16,608 bases of DNA from Bacillota bacterium (GCA_023425025.1 JAFADG010000025.1:1-16608); one strand, 5' to 3'. Counted from the stretch's first letter, positions 7,111-14,233 are shown. Notes: generated by a model from the letters alone, not told the origin. Made by a program: numbers and translations.

Positions 7111-7144
7111 CTTTAATAACAATTCAAGAAACCGCCTATTTTCC

Positions 7145-7177
7145 CCTGCCTGTTTCGTAATTTTCGAAACGGGCAGG
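7145..7177. promoter_or_regulatory. 33-bp palindrome in divergent intergenic region
   Basis: CCTGCCTGTTTCG (7145-7157) and CGAAACGGGCAGG (7165-7177) form a 13-bp inverted repeat, with a single T-G position, around TAATTTT. No T-run follows on either strand. It ends 4 bp before the -35 box of the Crp/Fnr gene and lies about 80 bp upstream of GH31, a sensible place for an operator serving both directions. A structured transcript end is the alternative. Confidence 0.5.
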
Positions 7178-7181
7178 CGCT

Positions 7182-7210
7182 TTGCATTGCGCGCGCTTTT
7201 GCAGTATACT
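7182..7210 (+). promoter_or_regulatory. sigma-A promoter of Crp/Fnr gene
   Basis: TTGCAT (7182-7187), a 17-bp spacer, and TATACT (7205-7210). Transcription would start near 7217, giving a leader of about 37 nt before ATG 7254. Confidence 0.75.
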
Positions 7211-7253
7211 ATCTCCAGGAATGCAGCGTCTTTTACATGCGGAGGGCTTTTCC

Positions 7254-7931
7254 ATGCAGGCATTGCAGCAGCTTTCATCCATCGCAGCCCGGTATCCCTT
7301 CTGGCCGCAGCTAAATGAAAGCCAAAGGAACTTTCTTTTAAGCCACGCGTCGCTTTTATGCTACCCAAAGGGGACCAATATCCACAACGGGGAAACCGAG
7401 TGCGTGGGCTTTATTTTCGTGCGCAGCGGGGAGCTGCGGGTATACATGCTGTCGGAGGAAGGCCGGGAGATCACGCTTTACCGGCTGAAGGACGGCGACA
7501 TGTGCATCCTGTCCGCCTCCTGCGTATTGAGCACCATTACCTTTGACGTGCATGTGGACGCGCAGACAGACACAGAGGTGATGTTGGTCGGCGCCGCCGC
7601 CTTTGCCGAGCTGTCCAGGCAGAATATATATGTAGAAAAATTCTCTTATCAACTGGCCACCGAGCGGTTTTCAGACGTGATGTGGACCATGCAGCAGGTG
7701 CTGTTTATGAGCTTTGACAAGCGGCTGGCCATCTTTCTGCTGGATGAACTGGCCAAGACCGCTGACGGCACCATTTCCCTCACCCATGAACAGATCGCCA
7801 AGCTCGTGGGCTCTGCCAGGGAAGTCGTGACCAGGATGCTCAAGTACTTTTCCAGCGAGGGCATCGTGGCCCTGTCCCGCGGGGGCCTGAAGGTGCTGGA
7901 CAAGAAAAGACTGCGGAGTCTGACCGAATAA
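7254..7931 (+). CDS. Crp/Fnr-family transcriptional regulator
   Basis: 225-residue DNA-binding regulator. The N-terminal cyclic-nucleotide-binding-like barrel covers about 15-125 (IFVRSGELRVYMLSEEGREITLYRLKDGD), then the dimerisation helix (about 126-160), then a winged HTH at about 175-206, where LTHEQIAKLVGSAREVVTRM carries the recognition helix. The effector cannot be told from sequence. Cysteines at 36, 50, 84 and 90, the last two in CILSASC, could make it redox- or heme-sensitive, but no Fnr-type N-terminal Fe-S cluster motif is present. The start at 7254, not the in-frame ATG at 7182, follows from GGAGGG at 7241-7246 and from the promoter lying inside the longer frame. Divergent from the GH31-GH42 operon and flanked by a palindrome, so local control of that operon or of itself is plausible. 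Confidence 0.88.
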   Translation: MQALQQLSSIAARYPFWPQLNESQRNFLLSHASLLCYPKGTNIHNGETECVGFIFVRSGELRVYMLSEEGREITLYRLKDGDMCILSASCVLSTITFDVHVDAQTDTEVMLVGAAAFAELSRQNIYVEKFSYQLATERFSDVMWTMQQVLFMSFDKRLAIFLLDELAKTADGTISLTHEQIAKLVGSAREVVTRMLKYFSSEGIVALSRGGLKVLDKKRLRSLTE

Positions 7932-7970
7932 AAAGCGATGAGAAAGAATTAAAAAATTTGCATTTTCCCG

Positions 7971-7999
7971 TTGCATTTTCCAAACAACTTTGTTATAAT
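7971..7999 (+). promoter_or_regulatory. sigma-A promoter of tRNA-Arg
   Basis: TTGCAT (7971-7976), a 17-bp spacer, and a perfect TATAAT (7994-7999). Predicted start near 8006, 20 nt before the mature tRNA. Confidence 0.85.
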
Positions 8000-8005
8000 A
8001 CAAAA

Positions 8006-8022
8006 GCTGTCCCAAAGACAGC
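8006..8022 (+). other. hairpin in tRNA 5' leader
   Basis: GCTGTC (8006-8011) and GACAGC (8017-8022) form a perfect 6-bp stem with loop CCAAA, three bases before the tRNA. With the predicted promoter, the primary transcript would begin at this hairpin. Confidence 0.5.
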
Positions 8023-8025
8023 CTC

Positions 8026-8102
8026 GGGCCCGTAGCTCAGCTGGATAGAGTGTTTGACTACGAATCAAAAGGTCGTGGGTTCGAATCCCGCCGGGCTCAC
8101 CA
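8026..8102 (+). tRNA. tRNA-Arg (anticodon ACG)
   Basis: 77 nt with encoded CCA (8100-8102). The acceptor stem GGGCCCG/CGGGCTC pairs with one G-T, and the D arm reads GCTCAGCTGGATAGAGT. The anticodon stem TTTGA/TCAAA encloses CTACGAA, with anticodon ACG at 8060-8062. The T arm contains GGTTCGAATCCC. The A at the wobble position is expected to become inosine and read CGU, CGC and CGA. It has its own promoter and terminator, a single-gene unit between the Crp/Fnr gene and the MCP leader region. Confidence 0.96.
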
Positions 8103-8128
8103 AATACCGACATTCGTTGGTGCAACGA

Positions 8129-8155
8129 AGCTCACCCATTGCGGTGGGCTTTTTT
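8129..8155 (+). terminator. terminator of tRNA-Arg
   Basis: AGCTCACC (8129-8136) pairs with GGTGGGCT (8143-8150), including one G-T, loop CATTGC, followed by T8151-T8155. It overlaps an alternative 7-bp hairpin, TTCGTTG/CAACGAA (8113-8129). Confidence 0.8.
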
Positions 8156-8640
8156 GTTTGCTTGCAAACTGCCCATGAAAGACCTGCTATCGGCGTTCTT
8201 TTTGCGGAGTGCACGGACGGGTTCACACGAAGCATGCCCGCACGGGTTGCCGGAGAAAAAGTGTGCCTCAGTAAATCAAAAAATGCACCCATGTCCGCAG
8301 ACTCCCGTGTAACCGTGCAATGATGCATCCGTCTTTCTGAAGCGTACCCTGAAAAAATGACAAAAAACGCAAAAATACCTCAAAATGGGGTATGAAAAAT
8401 GCAGCCGGATCGCTGACAATTAGAATACACTTCATCCGCGCGGAATCGGGATACCGGGGCATGCTTTCAGCCAAATGGCGGCGCAAGCATGCGGAAGCCC
8501 GATTCGATCCATCGCGGATTGCAGCACAGGAATCTTCATTATCTATCTCCCCATAGCCGTTTGGACCGGGCGTCCTGCCCGCGGGCAAAGCGGCGAAAGA
8601 TCATCAGCCATCGGATAATACGCAAGAAGAAGGGAAAAAC
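8156..8640. other. 485-bp gene-free region before the MCP gene
   Basis: No convincing gene. The - strand frames covering it run into the antisense of the tRNA or lack ribosome binding sites and family resemblance. The only strong structure is the nested hairpin at 8443-8505; a smaller CGGGC/GCCCG stem lies at about 8569-8583. No clear sigma-A or sigma-D promoter for the MCP gene was found, although the transcript must start here. Confidence 0.6.
8443..8505 (+). ncRNA. candidate structured leader RNA of the MCP gene
   Basis: Three nested stems. Outer: GAATCGGG (8443-8450) with CCCGATTC (8498-8505). Middle: GCATGCTT (8459-8466) with AAGCATGC (8485-8492). Apical: GCC/GGC around AAAT. Internal loops are ATACCGGG on the left and GGAAG on the right. 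It ends 135 bp before the MCP start, with no T-run after it. It does not match the c-di-GMP-I or -II aptamer consensus I know. It may be a cis-regulatory element or simply an inverted repeat. Confidence 0.35.
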
Positions 8641-10428
8641 ATGAAGAACTTATCCATCAGGAACAAACTGGCGCTCGGCTTTGGCATTGTGTTTATCGTT
8701 ACGCTGATATCAATGGGGATTACGGTCTGGAGCATATCCAACATCGGGCAACAGGTGCAGTTGTACGGGAAATACACCTATCCCCTGGGCAATTACAATC
8801 TATCGGCCCAGCGGGAAATGGTTTCGACCCAGTTGAACCTGCTCAAGGCCATCACGCAAAAGGAATACGGCGAGGACTTTGAGCCGGCTCTCAGCTTGTC
8901 TGAACAAAGCGCCGCCGAGCTGAAAAAGCAGTTCGACCTGTTCGCAAACAACCAGCGAAACAGCGCAAACGATGAGAAGCTAGCTGTCACAAGAGGTTAT
9001 TTTGAGCAGTCAAAGGTAGCCCGGGAGGCCATTTTTGCGCTGCTCAGAGACAAAACCCAGCAAAACGCGAAAGCCGCATACGCCCTGTTCCAAAGCGACT
9101 ACCTGCCCGTCTATGCCGAAGCCGGAAAGGCCATGCAGGATTTCATGGTGGTAGGCGGACAGCGGGAAGCCGCCCAAAAGGAAACCGCCAACCAGATCAT
9201 TTCGCAGGCGTGGATCATGCTGTATGGCATCCTGTTCCTGTCCGTGGCGGTCATCGTCGGCGCCGTTCTCCTCCTGACCAAGTCCATCCTAACGCCGATC
9301 AAAGAGATTGTGGGCGTGTATGACGAAATCTCCAAGGGCAACATGCAGGCCCAGATCACGTATGAAAGCCACGACGAGATCGGGCGGATGGCGTCGCTGA
9401 TACGCAGCACAAACTTGATGCAAAGCACCATTCTTGGGGATATCATCGCCAAGTTCACAAAGATTTCCCAGGGCGACCTGCAGATTAGGATCGATCAAAA
9501 CTACCCCGGGGATTTTGCGGCGCTCAAGCAGACGATTGAAAATACGGCTTCCAGCCTGAACCGTACGATGAAGGCCATCAGCACCGCCGCGGAACAAGTC
9601 AGCACCGGCGCCTCCCAGGTGGCCAACGGTGCCCAGGCCCTTGCGGCAGGTTCTTCCGAACAGGCCTCGTCGGTGGAAGAGCTGAACGCTTCCATCGCGA
9701 AAATTGCCGGCCAGGCCGCCGAAAACTCCACCAACGTCAAAACGGCGGCGCAATATATCGAAAAATCCTCCCAGGGCCTTGGCGCCAGCAACGAACACAT
9801 GGAGCAGCTTACGGCGGCCATGGCAAACATTGACTCCGCCTCCAACCAAATCACCAACATCACCAAGGTAATAGAAGACATCGCGTTCCAGACCAACATT
9901 CTCGCACTCAACGCCGCCATTGAAGCGGCCCGCGCAGGCAATGCCGGTAAGGGGTTTGCGGTGGTGGCCGATGAAGTGCGCAACCTTGCCGCGAAATCGG
10001 CGGAGGCCGCCAAGAAAACCGCCGGGCTGATCCAAACCTCGGCTGCCACGGTGGCGGACGGTTCTCAAATTACCGCGCAGACTGCGCAGATCCTGCGCAA
10101 TGTCAAAGAAGAATCGCGGATGATTTACGAGATCATCAACCGTGTCGAGCAGGCGTCTTACGAACAGGCCGCGGCCATTGACATGATCAGGCAGGGCCTA
10201 GGTCAGGTATCCTCCGTCGTGCAGACAAACGCAGCCACCGCTGAGGAAAACTCGGCCACCAGCGAGGAAATGTCGGCCCAGGCCGCCACGCTGCGGGAGG
10301 AGGTCGGCAGGTTCAAGCTGGCGGGCAGCCCTGAAAAGGATGACCCCTTTACCATTTCCCTTCTGAAGGAACCGGCCAAAACATCCGCAAGGCCCCGCGC
10401 AGCAGCTTCTTCCTTTGGAAAGTACTAA
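8641..10428 (+). CDS. methyl-accepting chemotaxis protein
   Basis: 595-residue transmembrane chemoreceptor. TM1 about 9-31, an extracytoplasmic four-helix-bundle-type sensor about 32-188 (rich in Gln, Ala and Lys), TM2 about 190-213. A HAMP domain follows at about 213-262 (ILTPIKEIVGVYDEISKGNM...DEIGRM), then a second HAMP-like unit at about 266-310 (KFTKISQGDLQIRI...DFAALKQTI). The methyl-accepting coiled coil comes next, with the signalling hairpin tip at 412-450 (EDIAFQTNILALNAAIEAAR, then GKGFAVVADEVRNLA), which contacts CheA and CheW. The ligand is unknown. AAGAAGAAGGG precedes the ATG at a normal distance. It converges on motBA, and the two units share the bidirectional terminator that follows. 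No CheR-binding C-terminal pentapeptide is visible. Confidence 0.95.
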   Translation: MKNLSIRNKLALGFGIVFIVTLISMGITVWSISNIGQQVQLYGKYTYPLGNYNLSAQREMVSTQLNLLKAITQKEYGEDFEPALSLSEQSAAELKKQFDLFANNQRNSANDEKLAVTRGYFEQSKVAREAIFALLRDKTQQNAKAAYALFQSDYLPVYAEAGKAMQDFMVVGGQREAAQKETANQIISQAWIMLYGILFLSVAVIVGAVLLLTKSILTPIKEIVGVYDEISKGNMQAQITYESHDEIGRMASLIRSTNLMQSTILGDIIAKFTKISQGDLQIRIDQNYPGDFAALKQTIENTASSLNRTMKAISTAAEQVSTGASQVANGAQALAAGSSEQASSVEELNASIAKIAGQAAENSTNVKTAAQYIEKSSQGLGASNEHMEQLTAAMANIDSASNQITNITKVIEDIAFQTNILALNAAIEAARAGNAGKGFAVVADEVRNLAAKSAEAAKKTAGLIQTSAATVADGSQITAQTAQILRNVKEESRMIYEIINRVEQASYEQAAAIDMIRQGLGQVSSVVQTNAATAEENSATSEEMSAQAATLREEVGRFKLAGSPEKDDPFTISLLKEPAKTSARPRAAASSFGKY

Positions 10429-10453
10429 GGCGGGATGTTCATACAATTTCTCG

Positions 10454-10500
10454 AAAAAGCCGGCGCCCTTTGCTTTGATGGCAAAAGGCGCCGGCTTTTT
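10454..10500. terminator. bidirectional terminator between MCP and motB
   Basis: AAAAAGCCGGCGCC (10454-10467) is exactly complementary to GGCGCCGGCTTTTT (10487-10500), with an additional inner CTTTGC/GCAAAAG pairing. The T-run on + and A-run at the other side make it work in both directions, 26 bp after the MCP stop and about 200 bp after motB. Confidence 0.88.
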
Positions 10501-10697
10501 CCTTGGAAACATAAATGCAGGCATAAATATTCCCTCATGAATCATACTATTTCCAAACATGAATTACCCGTCGTGCCAGTTCTTTTCGCGCGAAACTGCG
10601 GCGTTGCCTCGCTCCGACTCCTTGTTCCGCTATCTGCAATACCTTGGCGCTTTGGCGTAATGAATGTTTTGCAATAGTATAAGCCTGAAAGCAAACC

Positions 10698-11501
10698 CTA
10701 CTCATCGCTGATCGTTTCGATAATAAAGTCCACGCGCCTGTTCTGGCTTCTGCCCAGCTCTGTATCGTTGCCGGCGATGGGCCTGTATTCGCCATACCCC
10801 ACCGCGGAGACCTTTGCAGGATCCAGCTTGGATATTTCAACCATCCGTCGCAGCACGTTGACGGCGCGGCTGGTGGACAACTCCCAGTTGCTGGCGAACT
10901 GGCTGTTTTTAATGGGCATATTGTCCGTATGTCCCTCTATGCCGAAGTTCACAACATAATCATTATAGGTGATCATAATTTCAGCAACCTTATCCAGCAG
11001 CGGTTCGGCGCTTTGGGAAATGGTTGCGCTGCCCGACGGGAAAAGGACGGAGGATTCAACGCGCACCAGAATGCGATTTTTCCCCAGCTTTGTGACGCTC
11101 AGATCGCCAGACAATCCATTTTCCTGAACGTAGGCCCGGATGGTCTCAAACAGGCTGTTCAGGCTATCCTGAATCGGCGCATCACTTACTTTAGGCAAAT
11201 CGGCTTTCGCGGCCGATTCCTGGGTCGGTTCCGGCGAAGCTGTGCTTTCCGTCGGGATCAGGGTGGCCAGCGCGTTTTGCGACGCGGGGCTTTCCTCGCC
11301 CACAATGACTTCCACAGCTGCGATGTCCGCTTCCTCCGCGACTTTGGCCTTATAGGCCACAACCGCCTGATTGGCCATGGCAAACGAAAACAAGATCACG
11401 AAGATCGCCATCAAGTCCGTGACCATATCGGCATAGCTGTCCAGCCAGGTGCTCTCTTCCTCTTCTTCTTCTTCGAAATGCCGTTTACGCTTTCGTGCCA
11501 T
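10698..11501 (-). CDS. motB: flagellar stator protein MotB
   Basis: 267-residue stator subunit that anchors the MotA channel to peptidoglycan. A basic N-terminus is followed by seven consecutive Glu (10-16), then one membrane helix at about 22-44 with the essential ion-binding Asp at D25 in SYADMVTDLM. A plug/linker of about 50-140 is rich in Ala, Ser, Pro and Glu. The OmpA-like domain (about 145-262) shows GHTDNMPI (190-197), NWELSTSRA (205-213) and RSQNRRVDF (251-259), the peptidoglycan-binding signature. ATG 11501 is 6 bp after the motA stop; the likely Shine-Dalgarno GAGAGGG lies inside the motA end, rather far upstream, suggesting translational coupling. The final gene of the unit, ending toward the bidirectional terminator. 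Confidence 0.93.
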   Translation of the reverse strand: MARKRKRHFEEEEEEESTWLDSYADMVTDLMAIFVILFSFAMANQAVVAYKAKVAEEADIAAVEVIVGEESPASQNALATLIPTESTASPEPTQESAAKADLPKVSDAPIQDSLNSLFETIRAYVQENGLSGDLSVTKLGKNRILVRVESSVLFPSGSATISQSAEPLLDKVAEIMITYNDYVVNFGIEGHTDNMPIKNSQFASNWELSTSRAVNVLRRMVEISKLDPAKVSAVGYGEYRPIAGNDTELGRSQNRRVDFIIETISDE

Positions 11502-11507
11502 AGCTGT

Positions 11508-12329
11508 TTACGCGACCCTCTCTTCATCCGTACTGCGAAACCGTGAACCTCTCCGCTTTTGGGTATCCACCTCTCGGGAAGCAAGAAAGAAGTTCAGCTC
11601 TTCTCGGATGATTCTGGGATTCTTATGCATTAATATGCCGACAAGGCCCTCGGTCATCAAGTCACGGCGGCTGACCTCATCCCGGTTCAAAAGCTTCAGC
11701 CGTTTGGCGATGGGAGAAAAAATCAAGTTGGCGATAAAGGAACCATAAAACGATGTAACAAGTTCCACCGCCATCAACGGCCCCAGCTTGGTCGGGTCAT
11801 CCAGGCTTGTCAGCATGGGGATGAGGCCGATGTATGTGCCCAAAAGGCCCAGCGCCGGCGTGGTATTTGCGATCATCTCCACCATGGCGACACCCTTTTG
11901 ATGCCTTTGCTGCATGAAATAGGTTTCGGATTCCAGAGAATCTCTGAGCTTGTCTTCATCGGCGCCATCCATGATCAATGTGATTCCCCGCTTGATGAAG
12001 TCATTTCCTTCATATAATTCTGTGGCGCCTTCCAGCGAGAGCAGGCCTTTTCTTTTGCCCAGCTCATCCAGCGCGACGATCACATCAATGTCTTTTTGCA
12101 AATCAAATTTTTCAATGACAAACGCCTTTTTGAGCACAGACCCCAAGGTCTTGAGCCTGCTGAAGGGGAAGGCGGTGATCATCACGCCAGTGGTTCCACC
12201 GACCGTAATAAAAAAGGACGGCAGGTTAAAAAACAGCCTTATATCCCCGGCCAGGAACATAGACGCACCAATCAGCGCCAGGCTCAGCATAAGCCCGAAT
12301 ACAATGCCCACAGACAATCTTGACCGCAT
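11508..12329 (-). CDS. motA: flagellar stator protein MotA
   Basis: 273-residue stator channel subunit with four membrane segments (about 5-27, 33-53, 155-176, 186-207). The large cytoplasmic loop includes the region matching the rotor-interacting charges (R93, E100 in KRKGLLSLE). The two conserved prolines are P158 (IANTTPALGLLGT) and P206 (IFSPIAKRL). It forms with MotB the ion-driven torque generator of the flagellum. Start 12329 is preferred over in-frame ATGs at 12353 and 12404 because GCGAGGTGC is seven bases upstream and the family begins with a short MxxR before TM1. First gene of motA-motB. The C-terminus is unusually rich in Arg, Glu and Asp after residue 250. Confidence 0.93.
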   Translation of the reverse strand: MRSRLSVGIVFGLMLSLALIGASMFLAGDIRLFFNLPSFFITVGGTTGVMITAFPFSRLKTLGSVLKKAFVIEKFDLQKDIDVIVALDELGKRKGLLSLEGATELYEGNDFIKRGITLIMDGADEDKLRDSLESETYFMQQRHQKGVAMVEMIANTTPALGLLGTYIGLIPMLTSLDDPTKLGPLMAVELVTSFYGSFIANLIFSPIAKRLKLLNRDEVSRRDLMTEGLVGILMHKNPRIIREELNFFLASREVDTQKRRGSRFRSTDEERVA

Positions 12330-12625
12330 AAGCACCTCGCATACAAGCAGCATATATTCATCCGCCAAATGTATGAGCCCGCGAAATGACTCGCCCTTCC
12401 ACATGGCTCAGGCCAAGATGTTCCGCTATGGTTCACCCAAACACAATGCCTGACGGCCGGTTTTATACAAACAAAAACCGACCCCGGTCTAAATTTCGAC
12501 ATCATAACAGGATTTGGAATAGAGAATACATATTATACATCGTGCTTCTTTAAAGAATTTTTACGCTTTTTGCAGAAAGAATGAATATATATCAAAAATA
12601 AGTTATGATCCGGCTGTCCTATGAG
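12330..12625. other. motAB leader and intergenic region
   Basis: Together with the amylase terminator and spacer this is a 400-bp gene-free gap. On the - strand it holds the candidate sigma-D promoter (12537-12563), then an A+T-rich leader of about 200 nt. That leader contains the inverted repeat CGGTTTT (12458-12464) / AAAACCG (12474-12480). The open extension of the motA frame to 12404 has no good ribosome binding site. No known riboswitch motif is recognised. Confidence 0.5.
12537..12563 (-). promoter_or_regulatory. candidate sigma-D (sigma-28) promoter of motAB
   Basis: On the - strand TAAA (12563-12560), a 15-bp spacer and CACGATGT (12544-12537) resemble the flagellar sigma-D consensus TAAA-N15-GCCGATAT, with the CGAT core intact but three flanking mismatches. 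A perfect TATAAT overlaps it (12537-12532) without a recognisable -35, so sigma-A use is the alternative. Confidence 0.45.
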
Positions 12626-12681
12626 AAAAAAAGAGGCTGCCGTGCCAGCCGCACATATCCTATGCGGTCAGGACGGCAACC
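12626..12681 (-). terminator. terminator of the malFG-amylase operon
   Basis: On the - strand GGTTGCCGT (12681-12673) pairs with ACGGCAGCC (12643-12635). Inside it CCGCATA and TGTGCGG form a second stem, and TCTTTTTTT follows (12634-12626). It begins about 50 bp after the amylase stop. Confidence 0.85.
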
Positions 12682-12729
12682 CCGTTACAAAGCAAATCCT
12701 CTTTATATATTGCCTTTTAAGGCAGCGCG

Positions 12730-14229
12730 TCAATCGCCCAGTATCAGCGTGCTGTAGGGCGGAAGCGATACAGCGTCCCCGTCCCATACAGCTTCGCCGC
12801 TTTTGTATACTGTCTCAAGCCCGGCGCTTATGAAAGCGGTCTGCTCTTTGCCGGAGAAATTATGAATCACATACAGCGTTTCCCCGCCGCCCTGCATGGC
12901 ATAGGCCGCAAGTATATCGTTCCCTACGTCCAAGGGCGACAGCGTGCCTGCCAACAAGGCCGGGTGTGCGTTTCGAAGCGCTATCAATGTTTTGTAATGC
13001 GAAAGCATGGAATCCTGTTCCATATACTGCTGCGCAACGGTTTCCGTTTTTTTGTTGTAGCGTGATTCCAGCCAGCTTGCCTGCAATGGATCATCGCCGC
13101 CCCAAAGCATGGGCGTGCGCAGCTGGTCATCGGGCTTGGCGCCCAGCATGCCGATTTCCTCTCCGTAATAGACAATCGGGTTGCCAGGCAGCGTCATCAG
13201 CATGTTTGCCGCCATCTTGGCCCGTTCAGGCTTGGCCCCCACCATGCCATACACACGGTTCTGGTCATGATTGGTCAAAAAAGGCGCGTCGATCACATTC
13301 TCACGTACTTTTGCGTAGGCGGCATACATCTTCATCAGATTCTGCACATACACCTTGCCGGAACCGCCGGTTTTGACAAGGCCGATGATGTATTCGCCCA
13401 CGTCAAAATTGAGCGCTGAATCCAGCCCCCGCAGCAGCTGTGCACGCCGCTGGACATTCTCCCAGGCTTCGCCAAGGATATAGCAATCCGGATGGCTGCT
13501 CTTGACTGCCGTAAAGAATTCCGTCCACCACTGCGCCGACTTGTCCGTATCCTGCATGGGGGTGAGTTCGCCTTCGGCGTAGATGTGGGAGGTGGCGTCC
13601 AGCCTGAAACCGTCCACACCTTTGTCCAGCCAGTACTGCGCGATGGAGATGACTTCCTTGCGCACATCCGGGTTTTCAAAATTGAGGTCCGGCATCCCTT
13701 CAAAGAACAGCGCGTAATACCAGCCGTTTTCCGACTCCCGCCACACATTGCTGCCCCACACCGACTGCTTGAGATTGACGCCCGCGGTGGCTTCGTCCGC
13801 CCAGTGGTACCAGCCGCGCTTGTCGCCGGATGGCTCCTTGCTGTCCAAAAACCAGGGATGCTCAGTGGAAGTATGGTTGAAGGGAATATCCAGCAAGACC
13901 CTCATGCCGCGCGCATGGGCTGCCGCAAGAAAGGCCTCAAAATCCGCCATGGTGCCATATTCCGGCTGGATGGACCGGTAATCCGTCACATCATAGCCGT
14001 GATAGGACGGCGACGGGAAGATGGGCATTAGCCAGAGCCCCTTCACGTTCAGCTCGCTCAAGTAGTCCAGCTTTTGGGCAAGGCCCTTTAAATCGCCGAT
14101 GCCGTCGCCATCGGAATCCGCGTAGGAGCGCACGAACACCTCATAATATACGCCGCGCTCCACGGCCTGGGCGGGCATGGCCTGGAACAGAAAAAGCGCC
14201 GCCAAAAGAACCGTCAGGCATTTCTTCAT
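12730..14229 (-). CDS. secreted GH13 alpha-amylase
   Basis: 499-residue alpha-amylase family enzyme, expected to hydrolyse alpha-1,4-glucans outside the cell. Signal peptide 1-22 (MKK, a Leu/Ala/Phe core, cleavage after AQA) without a lipobox Cys. The (beta/alpha)8 barrel starts at VYYEVFVRSYADSDGDGIGDL. The conserved regions are all there: DIPFNHT with N118-H119, nucleophile D211 in GFRLDATSH, acid/base E254 in ILGEAWE, and FLTNHDQNR with D322. The Asp-rich loop at 38-46 is typical of calcium-binding GH13 enzymes. A C-terminal beta domain closes the protein; no starch-binding module is attached. The start overlaps the Shine-Dalgarno AAAGGA lying in the last malG codons, 4 bp after the malG stop. 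Third visible gene of the operon: it makes the maltodextrins that MalFG would import. Confidence 0.93.
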   Translation of the reverse strand: MKKCLTVLLAALFLFQAMPAQAVERGVYYEVFVRSYADSDGDGIGDLKGLAQKLDYLSELNVKGLWLMPIFPSPSYHGYDVTDYRSIQPEYGTMADFEAFLAAAHARGMRVLLDIPFNHTSTEHPWFLDSKEPSGDKRGWYHWADEATAGVNLKQSVWGSNVWRESENGWYYALFFEGMPDLNFENPDVRKEVISIAQYWLDKGVDGFRLDATSHIYAEGELTPMQDTDKSAQWWTEFFTAVKSSHPDCYILGEAWENVQRRAQLLRGLDSALNFDVGEYIIGLVKTGGSGKVYVQNLMKMYAAYAKVRENVIDAPFLTNHDQNRVYGMVGAKPERAKMAANMLMTLPGNPIVYYGEEIGMLGAKPDDQLRTPMLWGGDDPLQASWLESRYNKKTETVAQQYMEQDSMLSHYKTLIALRNAHPALLAGTLSPLDVGNDILAAYAMQGGGETLYVIHNFSGKEQTAFISAGLETVYKSGEAVWDGDAVSLPPYSTLILGD

Positions 14230-14233
14230 ACAT

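Noticed and set aside
8065..8328. - strand ORF ending in SPAGFEPTTF
   Set aside because: That ending is the well-known translation of an antisense tRNA T-arm; the ORF spans the tRNA terminator and has no ribosome binding site.
8440..8640. c-di-GMP (GEMM) riboswitch before the MCP gene
   Set aside because: The conserved GEMM-I core and the GEMM-II pseudoknot segments are not found; only an unrelated nested hairpin is present.
9289..10068. - strand frames opposite the MCP signalling domain
   Set aside because: Gly- and Arg-rich shadow of the conserved MCP coding sequence.
12330..12404. N-terminal extension of MotA from ATG 12404
   Set aside because: The additional 25 residues do not fit MotA, and GCGAGGTGC marks the start at 12329.
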